Assembly (NCBI RefSeq): GCF_022919115.1
Contig: NZ_CP095072.1
Span: forward strand, 1,302,001-1,366,000
DNA from: Gracilibacillus caseinilyticus
GTDB taxonomy: Bacteria; Bacillota; Bacilli; Bacillales; Amphibacillaceae
Direction of reading: 5' to 3'
Length of the DNA: 64,000 bases
Made by a program: the position numbers and the translations under genes. The notes beneath the pieces are model-generated. The model was not told where the DNA came from. It worked only from the letters and a program-made list of their open reading frames with translations, and did no database searches. Below are positions 8,309 to 16,604 of this stretch, piece by piece (within the stretch, counting starts at the first letter, position 1; the number at the start of each line of letters is the position of its first letter).

Positions 8309-8731
8309 ATGGGAAACGCACTTTATACGGCAAAATCAACTGCTGAAGGTGGACGTCAAGGGAAGGTTACTTCTTCAGATGGAACATTAGATCTTTCTCT
8401 TTCTATGCCAAAGGGACTTGGAGGAACTGAGGCAGAAGGCACTACCAATCCAGAGCAATTATTCTCTGCTGGTTATGCTGCTTGCTTTGACAGCGCCTTA
8501 CAAATGGTCGCAATGCAACAGAAGAAAAAAATTACGTCTAAAGTAACTGCTGAAGTGAGCATTGGTAAGGACGCTGGAGGTTTTGGTTTATCTGCTAAGC
8601 TTCATGCAGAAATTGAAGGAGTGTCTCAAGAAGAGGCATCAGACTTAGTAGAGGCTGCTCACAAGGTTTGCCCATATTCTAGAGCAACTAATGGCAATAT
8701 GGACGTGGAAATCAGCGCGAAAGCTGTTTAA
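8309..8731 (+). CDS. ohrA: OhrA, organic hydroperoxide resistance peroxidase
   Basis: A 140-residue OsmC/Ohr-family thiol peroxidase that reduces organic hydroperoxides in the cytoplasm. Both catalytic cysteines are present: AGYAACFDSALQ (about residue 56) and HKVCPYSRATNGN (about 119). The N-terminal strand ALYTAKSTAEGGRQGKV contains the Arg region typical of the family. The ribosome site TAGGAGG lies eight bases upstream of the ATG. It is transcribed divergently from ohrR from an OhrR-covered promoter and followed at once by a terminator. Confidence 0.95.
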   Translation: MGNALYTAKSTAEGGRQGKVTSSDGTLDLSLSMPKGLGGTEAEGTTNPEQLFSAGYAACFDSALQMVAMQQKKKITSKVTAEVSIGKDAGGFGLSAKLHAEIEGVSQEEASDLVEAAHKVCPYSRATNGNMDVEISAKAV

Positions 8732-8741
8732 ATTTACACTT

Positions 8742-8780
8742 AAAAAAGATATGATCCCTCTCAAGGATCATATCTTTTTT
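8742..8780 (+). terminator. ohrA terminator
   Basis: A 16-base perfect stem (AAAAAAGATATGATCC at 8742-8757 with its complement at 8765-8780) and a seven-base loop, ending in TTTTTT. It can act on both strands. Confidence 0.88.
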
Positions 8781-8833
8781 ACTGATGTGTGCCTGTCATT
8801 GCCGAACGGAATCGGCTTTGACAGGCACTTTTT

Positions 8834-9079
8834 CTACTTTTTCTTTTCTAACTGCTCGATTCCTTTCGTTAACAATTCTCTTCCAGCTTCGATGGCACCT
8901 TTTTTAAGAGTTGCGGACGTTTCTATTAAGAACTCTTTTGGCGATTGACTGTTAACCTGTACCACTTTCCTGATTTCTTGACTAAAATGATTGGTGCCAG
9001 TGTTTAAAGCGGATTCAACAAGGGGAGTGACCTGATCTCTAAATTCCTTCACCACACCATTTATCACATCTTTTGACAT
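8834..9079 (-). CDS. Small amphipathic helical protein
   Basis: About 81 residues. The ATG at 9079 is preceded by a strong GGGAGGTGA; a GTG at 9088 lies inside that site and is not used. The sequence is predicted all-helical and amphipathic, starting MSKDVINGVVKEFRDQ, with an ATLKKGAIEAG stretch and a lysine-rich end. This pattern resembles phasin-like or stress-associated small proteins, but I do not recognise a family. It has the same orientation as the downstream-neighbouring TPR-like gene. Confidence 0.55.
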   Translation of the reverse strand: MSKDVINGVVKEFRDQVTPLVESALNTGTNHFSQEIRKVVQVNSQSPKEFLIETSATLKKGAIEAGRELLTKGIEQLEKKK

Positions 9080-9181
9080 ATGTGTCACCTCCCTTCAGGT
9101 CATAGCTACAATGATGGAATGTCCTTTCCAAAGTTTGTTGGACCATACCGGATTGTTAAGCGATTCCCTCTATAGCCTCTC

Positions 9182-9679
9182 TTACTTTGTTACCAATTCT
9201 GTTAATCGCTTTAGTACACGTTTGGCTTGATCGGACTGTTCGATTTGATGAAAAGCGTCGTGTAATTCGTTATACATATCTTGCACCTGTTGTTCAGATA
9301 AGTAGTTCGGGTTCTTCTTGTAATGATCGAGTAAATAGGCATAGTCCTCGATTGCGATAGAAGAGCATTGAAAGAAAGAGTCTGGTAAATGCAAACAAAC
9401 ATTAGATCGTAGTAATCGAATTTCCTTATGATCTGGATTCATTGAAACAGCCTGATTCAATGAATCCAACCCTTCCTGTGCGTTATCTGCTTTTTCAATA
9501 GGTTTTGTCGCATCTCGTCCCAATAGTGCCAGTGTGCTGCCATAATAGGCTTCAATCAGTGCGTCGCTAGCCCCATTTCCGCGAAGCGACGAAAAAATTT
9601 CATAGGCACGTTTTACAGCTTTTTTATCACCATCTACGCCTTTCAATAAATACGTTCTTCCCTCTTCTAACTTTGTCAT
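9182..9679 (-). CDS. Helical TPR-like protein
   Basis: 165 residues with a clear GAAAGGAG site before ATG 9679. The sequence is a run of helix pairs: AVKRAYEIFSSLRGNG, ALIEAYYGSTLALLGRD, EGLDSLNQAVSMNPDHKEIRLL. The pattern of small and large residues (A-x-x-x-Y-x-G, N-P-D-H) resembles TPR repeats, suggesting a protein-interaction scaffold. There is no enzymatic motif or signal peptide. Its role is unknown. Confidence 0.6.
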   Translation of the reverse strand: MTKLEEGRTYLLKGVDGDKKAVKRAYEIFSSLRGNGASDALIEAYYGSTLALLGRDATKPIEKADNAQEGLDSLNQAVSMNPDHKEIRLLRSNVCLHLPDSFFQCSSIAIEDYAYLLDHYKKNPNYLSEQQVQDMYNELHDAFHQIEQSDQAKRVLKRLTELVTK

Positions 9680-9968
9680 GGAGATTCTCCTTTCAAGCTG
9701 TTTATAAGTCTATTAAATATAGTCAAATATATTGCTTTCCTTGTTCCACTATCCTCGGATGCTACTTACAATATGAGCGTTAATAGAAATCGCATGGATT
9801 AAACACCTTATTTTCAAAAAAATACATCTTTGTCCGAGTCAAATTCTGCTTTTTTGCATTTCATAAAACATAAAGGAAGGAGGATAGCTGATAACTAGGT
9901 ATGATTGTCTAATAGAGAAAGAGCCTAGCAGTGATAGATCCACTAGAAAAATGGAATGGAGGGTAATA

Positions 9969-11315
9969 ATGAAGAAGTTTCAAACCCATAAGATGACTGT
10001 TTCCGTTGATGAGCATTCATCTCATCTTGAACAATTTAAAGCTTTTTATCAGCAATTAGATAATGAAGGAAAAACAATTGAAAAACTTCCTCGTGAATTA
10101 ATTGACGACTACCAGCTTAAAGCTGTTAATGCCACACTCGCCCATGTGTGGGAAAATAATGCCTATTACCGTTCGATGATGGAAGATAAAGATTTCACAA
10201 CCCCGGAATTGGAGAACCTTGATCAATTAGCATCCGTACCCATGCTGCAAAAAGACGTGATCAGAGGCGATAAAGAAAAAATTTTGAGTGTTGATCCAAA
10301 AGAAATCGGTCAAGTTCACCTCACCAGTGGAACGTCAGGAAAGCCGATTTATACGGCGTATACGTTGGCAGATCAATATGTATACGATTTAATGCCGAAG
10401 TATTTGGAGCTGTTTAAAGAAAAAGCCGATGATGTTGCTGCCGTTGCCTTACCTTACGAGTTCGCACTTCCTGGTCTTGGTTTTCAACGGTTATTCCAGT
10501 TCGCCTTCGGTACAGCGATATTATCCCTTGGAAAAGGAGGTTACATGGCGCCCGTAGATAAATCGCTGGAATTAATGAAGGAATATCAGGCAACAGTGCT
10601 TGCCACTACTCCTTCCTATGCTGCACTCCTAGCAGAAGAGAGCGAAAAGTACGGTATTAAAATTGGGGAAGATATCCCGATGAAGAAAATTTGGCTGACA
10701 GGTGAAGGATGCTCGGCAACCTTCCGCGAACGATTAGAAAAATGGTGGGGATGTGAAGTTTCCTTTTTCTACGGTTCGACGGAATGTGGTGTTATCGGGG
10801 TAGAATGCAGTCAGCACAATGGTTATCACATCATGGAAGGCCACGTAAAGGTCGAAATCATTGATCCAGATACCGGGGGTGTCATGCCATACGGTCGTAC
10901 CGGCGAAATTGTTGTCACCACACTATTACGTGAAGGTATGCCGATGGTACGCTATCGAACCGGAGATCTTGGTGTCTTGCAAAAGTCACGATGCAGCTGT
11001 GGCTTGGTGATGGATGTACTCCAATTGCGCGGAAGAATGGAGCACATGCTTCACATTGATGGAGAAGCTTATTCACCATTTATGATCGAGCATTTTCTAA
11101 TGGAATTGCCAGAGGTAGGGTTATGGTATCATTTCCTGTTGGATCAGGGATCGTTAACGATCGAAGCGGAGAAATTCCGTACGGATCTGAGTGAAGCAGA
11201 ATTGGCAGCCAAAATTAAACAGCATATGGCGGATCGTATTGGTATTGCGTGTGATGTTGTGATCAGGGATGACATTCCACGAACATTCGGAAAAGCACAA
11301 CGAGTTTTCACGTAA
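9969..11315 (+). CDS. PaaK-like aryl adenylating enzyme (CoA ligase family) 1
   Basis: 448 residues, ANL superfamily, phenylacetate-CoA ligase (PaaK) branch. ATP-binding loop HLTSGTSGKPIYTAY is near residue 125, the adenylate-contact motif FFYGSTECGVIGVE near 270, and YRTGDLG near 340. Cysteines around SRCSCGLVMD resemble the Zn/Cys cluster seen in PaaK-type enzymes. The start ATG 9969 sits seven bases after GGAGGG; the in-frame ATG at 9951 lies upstream of this site. It is first in an operon with a second such enzyme, a DAHP synthase and a chorismate-lyase-like protein, so a hydroxybenzoate-type acid is a reasonable guess for the substrate. Confidence 0.85.
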   Translation: MKKFQTHKMTVSVDEHSSHLEQFKAFYQQLDNEGKTIEKLPRELIDDYQLKAVNATLAHVWENNAYYRSMMEDKDFTTPELENLDQLASVPMLQKDVIRGDKEKILSVDPKEIGQVHLTSGTSGKPIYTAYTLADQYVYDLMPKYLELFKEKADDVAAVALPYEFALPGLGFQRLFQFAFGTAILSLGKGGYMAPVDKSLELMKEYQATVLATTPSYAALLAEESEKYGIKIGEDIPMKKIWLTGEGCSATFRERLEKWWGCEVSFFYGSTECGVIGVECSQHNGYHIMEGHVKVEIIDPDTGGVMPYGRTGEIVVTTLLREGMPMVRYRTGDLGVLQKSRCSCGLVMDVLQLRGRMEHMLHIDGEAYSPFMIEHFLMELPEVGLWYHFLLDQGSLTIEAEKFRTDLSEAELAAKIKQHMADRIGIACDVVIRDDIPRTFGKAQRVFT

Positions 11316-11346
11316 CGATGAAGCAGAAGAGAGAGGAGGTGCCATC

Positions 11347-12579
11347 ATGAGTGACATGGACAGAGAAAAGTCGGAAAAGTTTGCAAAGATGTATACACGC
11401 ATACAACAGTCTCCATTATATAGAAAAAAGTTATCCACTTACGCCAGCCAAGGGATAGGAATCGAGCAGCTTTCCACACTGCCATTAACAACGAAACAGG
11501 ATCTGCGGGATGCCGGGATTTTTGGTCACCTTGCTGTCGATAACAAAGAAGTAGCTCAATACCATGAGTCAACCGGAACAACAGGGAAACCCGCTGCCTC
11601 CTGGTTTACCCAGGAAGATTTAATAACAGGAGGAAGACAGCTGAAGGATTGTGGCGTTCAATTGACGTCAGAAGATCTTATACTAATCCGTTTTCCTTAT
11701 GCATTAGCTTTACCAGCATTTTTAATGCAGCAGGCAGCATGGCAGACTGGCGCAGGTGTTGTCCCTGCTAGTGGACGTACGGTCGTCACACCTTATCCAC
11801 GCGTCATCAGTCTGATCAGGAAGCTTTCTGTCACCGTTTTAGCTGGATTACCACGGGAGATGGAGCTGTTAGCGGAGGCAGCGCGATTAGAAGGTGCAGA
11901 TCCAAGTATAGACTTACCATCCTTGCGTGCCATCTGTGTGGCAGGCGAATTGATGAGCGAGAAGCGCAGGCAGCATATCGAAAAACTGTGGGGTGTGCCT
12001 GTATTTAATATGTACGGCTCAACAGAAACAGCTAATATTGCGACAATGTGTGAGCATGGCATCATGCATATTGTCGAAGAAGATTTCCTTGTAGAAGTAT
12101 TATCAGAAGAAGGCACAGAGCCCGTTCCACAAGGAGAAAAAGGTTTTGCGGCCATCACCACGCTAACACATCAGGCCTCACCGCTTTTACGTTATTTTAA
12201 CGAAGATATCATTACGGTGGAACCTGTCAGCTGTCCCTGTGGTAGAACCGGGGCGAAGCTGACGCACTATGGCCGAAGCCGGGAACGAATCGATTGTCGT
12301 GAGCACGTGTTAGAGGCAAGTGACCTGCAGGAAGCAATCTATTCGCTGTCACCTGTTCCAACAGGATGGAAAGTAATAGAACAGGAAGGTGCATTACACG
12401 TATTACTTGATTCACACCAGGCAGATCAATGGACAGAGAACGATGTGCAGTCTCAGCTCTCTTCGCATCTGCAGGTACCGGTCACCGTGGAGATCACGCG
12501 CCTGCTCGATCGAGCCAGCCTGATCGATAATACACCATCGACAAAACCGGTCTATATTCAAAAAAGAAAGGATGGTTAG
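11347..12579 (+). CDS. PaaK-like aryl adenylating enzyme (CoA ligase family) 2
   Basis: 410 residues, a second and diverged PaaK-type adenylating enzyme. Motifs are [14 protein letters not shown] near residue 75, [15 protein letters not shown] near 220, and [11 protein letters not shown] near 280 where related enzymes have YRTGD: the Gly-Asp is Glu-Asp here. [21 protein letters not shown] carries the PCGR element. The ATG at 11347 follows GAGAGGAGGT. Having two different ligases side by side suggests two activation steps, or one adenylating and one transferring partner. The gene lies 31 bases after ligase 1 and two bases before the DAHP synthase. Confidence 0.82.
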   Translation: MSDMDREKSEKFAKMYTRIQQSPLYRKKLSTYASQGIGIEQLSTLPLTTKQDLRDAGIFGHLAVDNKEVAQYHESTGTTGKPAASWFTQEDLITGGRQLKDCGVQLTSEDLILIRFPYALALPAFLMQQAAWQTGAGVVPASGRTVVTPYPRVISLIRKLSVTVLAGLPREMELLAEAARLEGADPSIDLPSLRAICVAGELMSEKRRQHIEKLWGVPVFNMYGSTETANIATMCEHGIMHIVEEDFLVEVLSEEGTEPVPQGEKGFAAITTLTHQASPLLRYFNEDIITVEPVSCPCGRTGAKLTHYGRSRERIDCREHVLEASDLQEAIYSLSPVPTGWKVIEQEGALHVLLDSHQADQWTENDVQSQLSSHLQVPVTVEITRLLDRASLIDNTPSTKPVYIQKRKDG

Positions 12580-12581
12580 CT

Positions 12582-13403
12582 TTGAGTGACAAACAAAAGA
12601 AATCAGCATTGCTCGTGAGCCGTGACCATAAGAGTGAAGATACCGTGATTAAGGTGAAACAGACCGAAATTGGAGGCAAAAGCCATACGCTGATTGCGGG
12701 GCCATGCTCGATTGAATCCAAAGAGCAGCTCGAAAAGGTAGCATCCACATTAAAACAAGCGGGCGTATCGGTCATGCGTGGCGGAGCATTCAAACCAAGA
12801 TCTTCTCCTTACAGTTTTCAAGGATTAGGAGAAGATGGTCTAAAATTAATGAAAGAGGTAGCGGACGATCATGAATTAGTAACGATTAGCGAAATCATGA
12901 CACCGAGCCAAATCGAGATTGCAGCGCCTTATATTGATATCTTCCAAATTGGCGCACGTAATATGCAAAACTTCGATTTATTAAAAGCGATCGGGGAATC
13001 CGGTAAGCCAGTCTTACTAAAGCGCGGACTCTCTGCAACAATTAAAGAATTTATTTATGCAGCTGAATATCTGTTGCATCATGGCAATGACCAGGTCATG
13101 TTAATCGAACGTGGCATTCGCACGTTTGAAACAGCAACGCGTAATACGCTGGATATATCAGCTGTCCCGATTTTGAAACAAGAGACGCATCTTCCGGTGT
13201 TCGTGGATGTCAGTCACGCCACGGGCAGAAAGGATATTCTCTTACCATGTGCGAAAGCAGCTCTGGCAGCTGGTGCAGATGGGGTGATGGTCGAAATTCA
13301 TCCAGACCCTGCACATGCACTTTCTGATAAGGAACAACAATTGAACATGGAGGAGTTTCAAGCATTTTGGGATGACCTTACCGACTCAGGATTGTACCAA
13401 TAG
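12582..13403 (+). CDS. 3-deoxy-7-phosphoheptulonate (DAHP) synthase
   Basis: 273 residues; first step of the shikimate pathway (PEP + erythrose-4-phosphate to DAHP). It belongs to the type I-beta (KDO8PS-like) class: [36 protein letters not shown] core, [13 protein letters not shown] and [14 protein letters not shown] are all present, including the metal ligands Cys, His, Glu and Asp. It lacks the fused chorismate mutase domain of B. subtilis AroA. The start is a TTG (12582) with AAGAAAGGA upstream; no in-frame ATG occurs before the core. Inside a ligase/lyase operon it probably boosts chorismate supply for a special product rather than for general amino-acid synthesis. Confidence 0.9.
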   Translation: MSDKQKKSALLVSRDHKSEDTVIKVKQTEIGGKSHTLIAGPCSIESKEQLEKVASTLKQAGVSVMRGGAFKPRSSPYSFQGLGEDGLKLMKEVADDHELVTISEIMTPSQIEIAAPYIDIFQIGARNMQNFDLLKAIGESGKPVLLKRGLSATIKEFIYAAEYLLHHGNDQVMLIERGIRTFETATRNTLDISAVPILKQETHLPVFVDVSHATGRKDILLPCAKAALAAGADGVMVEIHPDPAHALSDKEQQLNMEEFQAFWDDLTDSGLYQ

Positions 13404-13449
13404 TTCGCCACATTGAGCCTGGCAAAATTGGATTAATGGAGGTGAGAGT

Positions 13450-14004
13450 ATGATAGATTCCCCATTTGATCAGGAAGCACGCCAATTATTACAGGCCTTA
13501 TTACTCGATTTACTGTTAGTAACAGACGGGCGTACTACCGATTTATTGGAAGTACTTCTAAACGAGAAGGTAGTCGTCGAGGTGATCCGGCAGGAAAAGG
13601 TGGAAAGAACGTATTATATAAGGGAATCGGTATTGATGGGGGAGAAAAGTGGTTTTATCGTCTCACACAACATTGCGCTGGTTCATGCGGAGCATGTGCC
13701 TGCTGATTTATTTGAGAGTATGGCCAATCGACAGGAAGGCATCGGTAAAGCGATGAATTCCCTCGGTTTGCGATCCTTTCGTAAGGTAGAAGATGGAGGG
13801 TTTCTCAATAAAGCGGATGCACGAGATGTTTTCCAGAAGCCGGTTTCACTCCGTTTCAAGGACACCGAGGATAAGGTACCATACAAAAGGTACAACATGT
13901 ATTTTGGTAGTGAACCAGGCATCGAAATGATTGAATATTATCATCCGAATTTGATTGAGCATCGTTTAGAGCAAGAAATAAATAAAGAGAAATTAAATGA
14001 CTAA
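13450..14004 (+). CDS. Chorismate-lyase-like (UbiC/DUF98-type) protein
   Basis: 184 residues. The middle part (IRESVLMGEKSGFIVSHNIALVHAEHVPADLFESM, followed by IGKAM) follows the plan of the DUF98/UbiC fold: an aromatic-ligand Arg strand, an A/H-x-x-x-P-x-x-L segment, then a 'pIG' loop. That family turns chorismate into 4- or 3-hydroxybenzoate plus pyruvate. The last gene of the operon; the preceding gene makes the chorismate precursor, which supports the reading. Similarity is remote by eye, so the call is moderate. The ATG has GGAGGTGAG upstream. Confidence 0.6.
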   Translation: MIDSPFDQEARQLLQALLLDLLLVTDGRTTDLLEVLLNEKVVVEVIRQEKVERTYYIRESVLMGEKSGFIVSHNIALVHAEHVPADLFESMANRQEGIGKAMNSLGLRSFRKVEDGGFLNKADARDVFQKPVSLRFKDTEDKVPYKRYNMYFGSEPGIEMIEYYHPNLIEHRLEQEINKEKLND

Positions 14005-14008
14005 GCAA

Positions 14009-14056
14009 TGACTGGCTCAAAGTATACCTTCGAGTCAGTCAGAGGCTGGTTTTTTA
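14009..14056 (+). terminator. Probable terminator of the aromatic operon
   Basis: Arms 14009-14018 (TGACTGGCTC) and 14032-14041 pair with one G-T, followed 10 bases later by TTTTTT. The distance to the T run is longer than ideal. Confidence 0.5.
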
Positions 14057-14060
14057 CATA

Positions 14061-14339
14061 TTATGATTTATTCTTATGCTTCGAGTCTTCGATCAGCGCG
14101 ATTCCGAATTGTATCATTTGCTCTGCTGCATGGAGTACACCAAGCATGATGGCGCCGAATAATTTTTTTGCCATGGATTCAACCGGTTGTTCCCGATCTT
14201 TTGCAATAGCCAGAACTTCTTTTTCCGCAACTGTTGCACCATTTTTGACCGCTCGTATATACTCTTCTGCAAAAATCCTGGCACCATGATGGAATTTCTT
14301 CAACATTTTCGAAAACGCCGGATTTTTCTTTCTAGTCAA
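14061..14339 (-). CDS. Small basic helical protein
   Basis: 92 residues starting at TTG 14339, six bases after a strong GGGGGAG; no ATG is in a comparable position. It is a basic, all-helical protein: KKNPAFSKMLKKFHHGARIFAEEYIRAV, then a hydrophobic helix KLFGAIMLGVLHAAEQMIQFG, and a His/Lys-rich tail. Probably peripheral to the membrane. It follows immediately after a 44-residue membrane protein gene and is likely cotranscribed with it. No family recognised. Confidence 0.55.
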   Translation of the reverse strand: MTRKKNPAFSKMLKKFHHGARIFAEEYIRAVKNGATVAEKEVLAIAKDREQPVESMAKKLFGAIMLGVLHAAEQMIQFGIALIEDSKHKNKS

Positions 14340-14474
14340 TTAATTCTCCCCCTCCCAGAATGCCAATAATGCCACGCCAACCCCGGCAGTAAGCACAAAC
14401 AATAGTACACCGCACAACGTCATACCAAGAATAAATAAGATCCGTTCGGGAATATCCATGTGATTGTGTTTCAT
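14340..14474 (-). CDS. 44-residue single-span membrane protein
   Basis: ATG at 14474 has TAGGAGTG eight bases upstream. The frame encodes an N-terminal His/Asp-containing head, a hydrophobic helix of about 27 residues (ILFILGMTLCGVLLFVLTAG and on) and an acidic WEGEN end. Its stop at 14340-14342 directly abuts the TTG of the next minus-strand gene, and its last codons form that gene's ribosome site, so the two are translationally coupled. Too short for ordinary gene callers, but the ribosome site, composition and coupling make it convincing. Confidence 0.6.
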   Translation of the reverse strand: MKHNHMDIPERILFILGMTLCGVLLFVLTAGVGVALLAFWEGEN

Positions 14475-14639
14475 CTATTATTCACTCCTACTTTTGTAGA
14501 CTAATTCAGTATATGACGAGCGTTCCGAGATTCTATAGGTCATAGACTTGCATTCTATAAAATCCACTACAGTCTACACGGATAATGAGCGATGACATAT
14601 ATATAGGAATAAAATGAATTTTGTAAGGAGGTTCGAGTC

Positions 14640-14891
14640 ATGGACGACACAATCAGGAAAGTAGATTCAAATCAGATGGCATCTTCTCTTGGAACCTTTG
14701 TTGAGAGGATGCCGGTTGAAGATAGGATTAGTTCAACAGTGGAAATATTGAAGAGAAGAGCGGATATTGCTGACTATCGGAAAGAACAAAAGAAAAACGA
14801 TCAACGAAAAAGCGTAAGGAAAGAACCTAACATATATAAGACGATGAAAAAAGAACGGCGAAAAGCGTTATACCAGAATATTTACCGATAG
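14640..14891 (+). CDS. Small highly charged protein
   Basis: 83 residues with an AAGGAGG ribosome site seven bases before the ATG. The N-terminal half is mixed (FVERMPVEDRISSTVEILKR); the C-terminal half is strongly basic (KEQKKNDQRKSVRKE, MKKERRKALYQNIYR). There is no signal peptide or membrane segment. It lies 12 bases before the CPBP protease gene and is probably in one operon with it. It could bind nucleic acid or a membrane surface; function unknown. Confidence 0.55.
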   Translation: MDDTIRKVDSNQMASSLGTFVERMPVEDRISSTVEILKRRADIADYRKEQKKNDQRKSVRKEPNIYKTMKKERRKALYQNIYR

Positions 14892-14903
14892 GGATGAATA
14901 CAG

Positions 14904-15683
14904 ATGGCAGATACCTTATGGCGAAAACTGATCGCGTTACTAATATTTTCGACCTTTTTCCTCGTTCTTGTTGTGGATTATGGATGGCTGATCGGTTTGT
15001 GGGCGTTAGCTGCAGGTGCGTGCTTTTTTGATAAAGTGATGAGGGGATTTGCCATAATGGTGGTAAGCTTCGGACTGGCATTTTATCTGTATCACGCTAT
15101 ACATGTTCACTTGCTTGCTGACATCTCCATCGCTGAAGTGCGAATTCTGCTGCAACGATTATCTTTAATTGTTGTCATACTGGTTATGGTTGTGGTAACT
15201 CGTCCATTGATGAATTTTTGGAAGAGACCACAATGGCAAGCGTCGGTGCGTGTTCCTTTAATCTGGGCAGGATTCCGTGATACGAGTGTACGCAGCTATC
15301 TCTTTATTGCCTTGCTGATAAGTGGGCTTGCTTTTTTGCTGCCTTTTATTCTGCAGCAAAACGGTTCTTTTTCCTGGGAAATAGTAGGATTTATGCTGAT
15401 CTTCTCTGTCATGAATGCGGTGTTGGAAGAAATCATCTGGAGGGGGTTCCTGCTGAGTCACTTCGTGGTGAGCTTCGGTACACGTTGGGCAGTGCTGCTG
15501 ACAAGCATCGGATTCGGACTGCAACATGCCTTGCTCGGTATGTCCTGGCTGAGCTGCTTAGCCTTCAGCATAGGTGGCTTCTTCTTCGGCGCCATCACCA
15601 TTAACGCCAAAAGCATCCTGCCAGCAGTAATCTGGCATGGGTTTTTTAATGTTTTGATGGTGTTGGGTGGGGGGATTTTGTAG
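14904..15683 (+). CDS. CPBP-family intramembrane metalloprotease
   Basis: A 259-residue protein with about seven to eight membrane helices. The four CPBP (Abi/CAAX protease) motifs are present: EEIIWRG (about residue 174; Glu-Glu and Arg), FGLQHALLG (His, about 202), and IWHGFFN near the C terminus (His and Asn). Members cleave within membranes or act in bacteriocin immunity and signalling; the substrate here is unknown. A large repeat array begins directly behind its stop codon. Confidence 0.82.
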   Translation: MADTLWRKLIALLIFSTFFLVLVVDYGWLIGLWALAAGACFFDKVMRGFAIMVVSFGLAFYLYHAIHVHLLADISIAEVRILLQRLSLIVVILVMVVVTRPLMNFWKRPQWQASVRVPLIWAGFRDTSVRSYLFIALLISGLAFLLPFILQQNGSFSWEIVGFMLIFSVMNAVLEEIIWRGFLLSHFVVSFGTRWAVLLTSIGFGLQHALLGMSWLSCLAFSIGGFFFGAITINAKSILPAVIWHGFFNVLMVLGGGIL

Positions 15684-15701
15684 GGAGAGCTTGTTTAGGT
15701 G

Positions 15702-16375
15702 GAAGAGGGGTTATGGAGTGGAGCAGAGCAAACACTTGAAGAAGGAGCAAGTTCAGGAGGAAGAGGATGTTAGAAGAAAGCAAACTCCCGAAGAAGGTGG
15801 AAGTTCAGGAGGAAGAGGATGTTAGAAGAGAGCAAACACTTGAAGAAGGTGGAAGTTCAGGAGGAAGAGGATGTTAGAAGAAAGCAAACACTTGAAGAAG
15901 GTGGAAGTTCAGGAGGAAGAGGATGTTAGAAGAAAGCAAACTCCCGAAGAAGGTGGAAGTTCAGGAGGAAGAGGATGTTAGAAGAGAGCAAACACTTGAA
16001 GAAGGTGGAAGTTCAGGAGGAAGAGGATGTTAGAAGAGAAAAACACTTGAAGAAGGAGCAAGTTCAGGAGGAAGAGGATGTTAGAAGAAAGCAAACACTT
16101 GAAGAAGGTGGAAGTTCAGGAGGAAGAGGATGTTAGAAGAAAGCAAACACTTGAAGAAGGTGGAAGTTCAGGAGGAAGAGGATGTTAGAAGAGAGCAAAC
16201 ACTTGAAGAAGGTGGAAGTTCAGGAGGAAGAGGATGTTAGAAGAGAGCAAACACTTGAAGAAGGTGGAAGTTCAGGAGGAAGAGGATGTTAGAAGAAAGC
16301 AAACTCCCGAAGAAGGTGGAAGTTCAGGAGGAAGAAGATCCTAGAAAAAAACATACGCCCGAAGATGATCCAAGT
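15702..16375 (+). repeat. 52-bp tandem array A (about 12-13 units)
   Basis: A purine-rich 52-bp unit is repeated head to tail. The recurring core AGGAGGAAGAGGATGTTAG places an ATG at 15767, 15819, 15871, 15923, 15975, 16027, 16078, 16130, 16182, 16234 and 16286, so the spacing is 52 except for one 51-bp unit. The first unit and the last unit or two are degenerate (the last has GATCC in place of GATGT). Each ATG lies six bases after AGGAGG. As 52 is 1 modulo 3, the frame slips at each unit, and a frame begun at one ATG closes at a TAG two units later, after 36 codons. There is no long gene. Confidence 0.92.
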
Positions 16376-16519
16376 TCAATCATAAGAAAAACCAGTAGCA
16401 GAACAAACCACTAAACACACGGTCATCAGAGCTAAAGAGAGTAGCTTCACTCGATGTCCCATCTCTGTAGCAGTCAGTTCATACCAAACGAAGCAGTTTT
16501 TTAATTCTGTATCTTCCAT
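16376..16519 (-). CDS. Possible 47-residue membrane peptide
   Basis: A minus-strand frame with ATG at 16519 and stop at 16376-16378. The product has an N-terminal polar part with Cys and Trp, then a hydrophobic stretch of about 20 residues (VKLLSLALMTVCLVVCSATG). There is no convincing ribosome site. It could be a real small membrane peptide or a chance frame; the rest of 16390-16604 shows no gene. Confidence 0.25.
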   Translation of the reverse strand: MEDTELKNCFVWYELTATEMGHRVKLLSLALMTVCLVVCSATGFSYD

Positions 16520-16604
16520 TTCTAATTAATCGTAGCATATATCCCTATGCTTCCATTGGAAAATATAGTATGTTATTATATGTGAAAAAGAATTGGAGGA
16601 ATAA

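Noticed and set aside
15702..16375. Array A as a CRISPR array or as one long repetitive protein gene
   Set aside because: Units are contiguous with no unique spacers, and the 52-bp period shifts the frame every unit, so no long reading frame survives.
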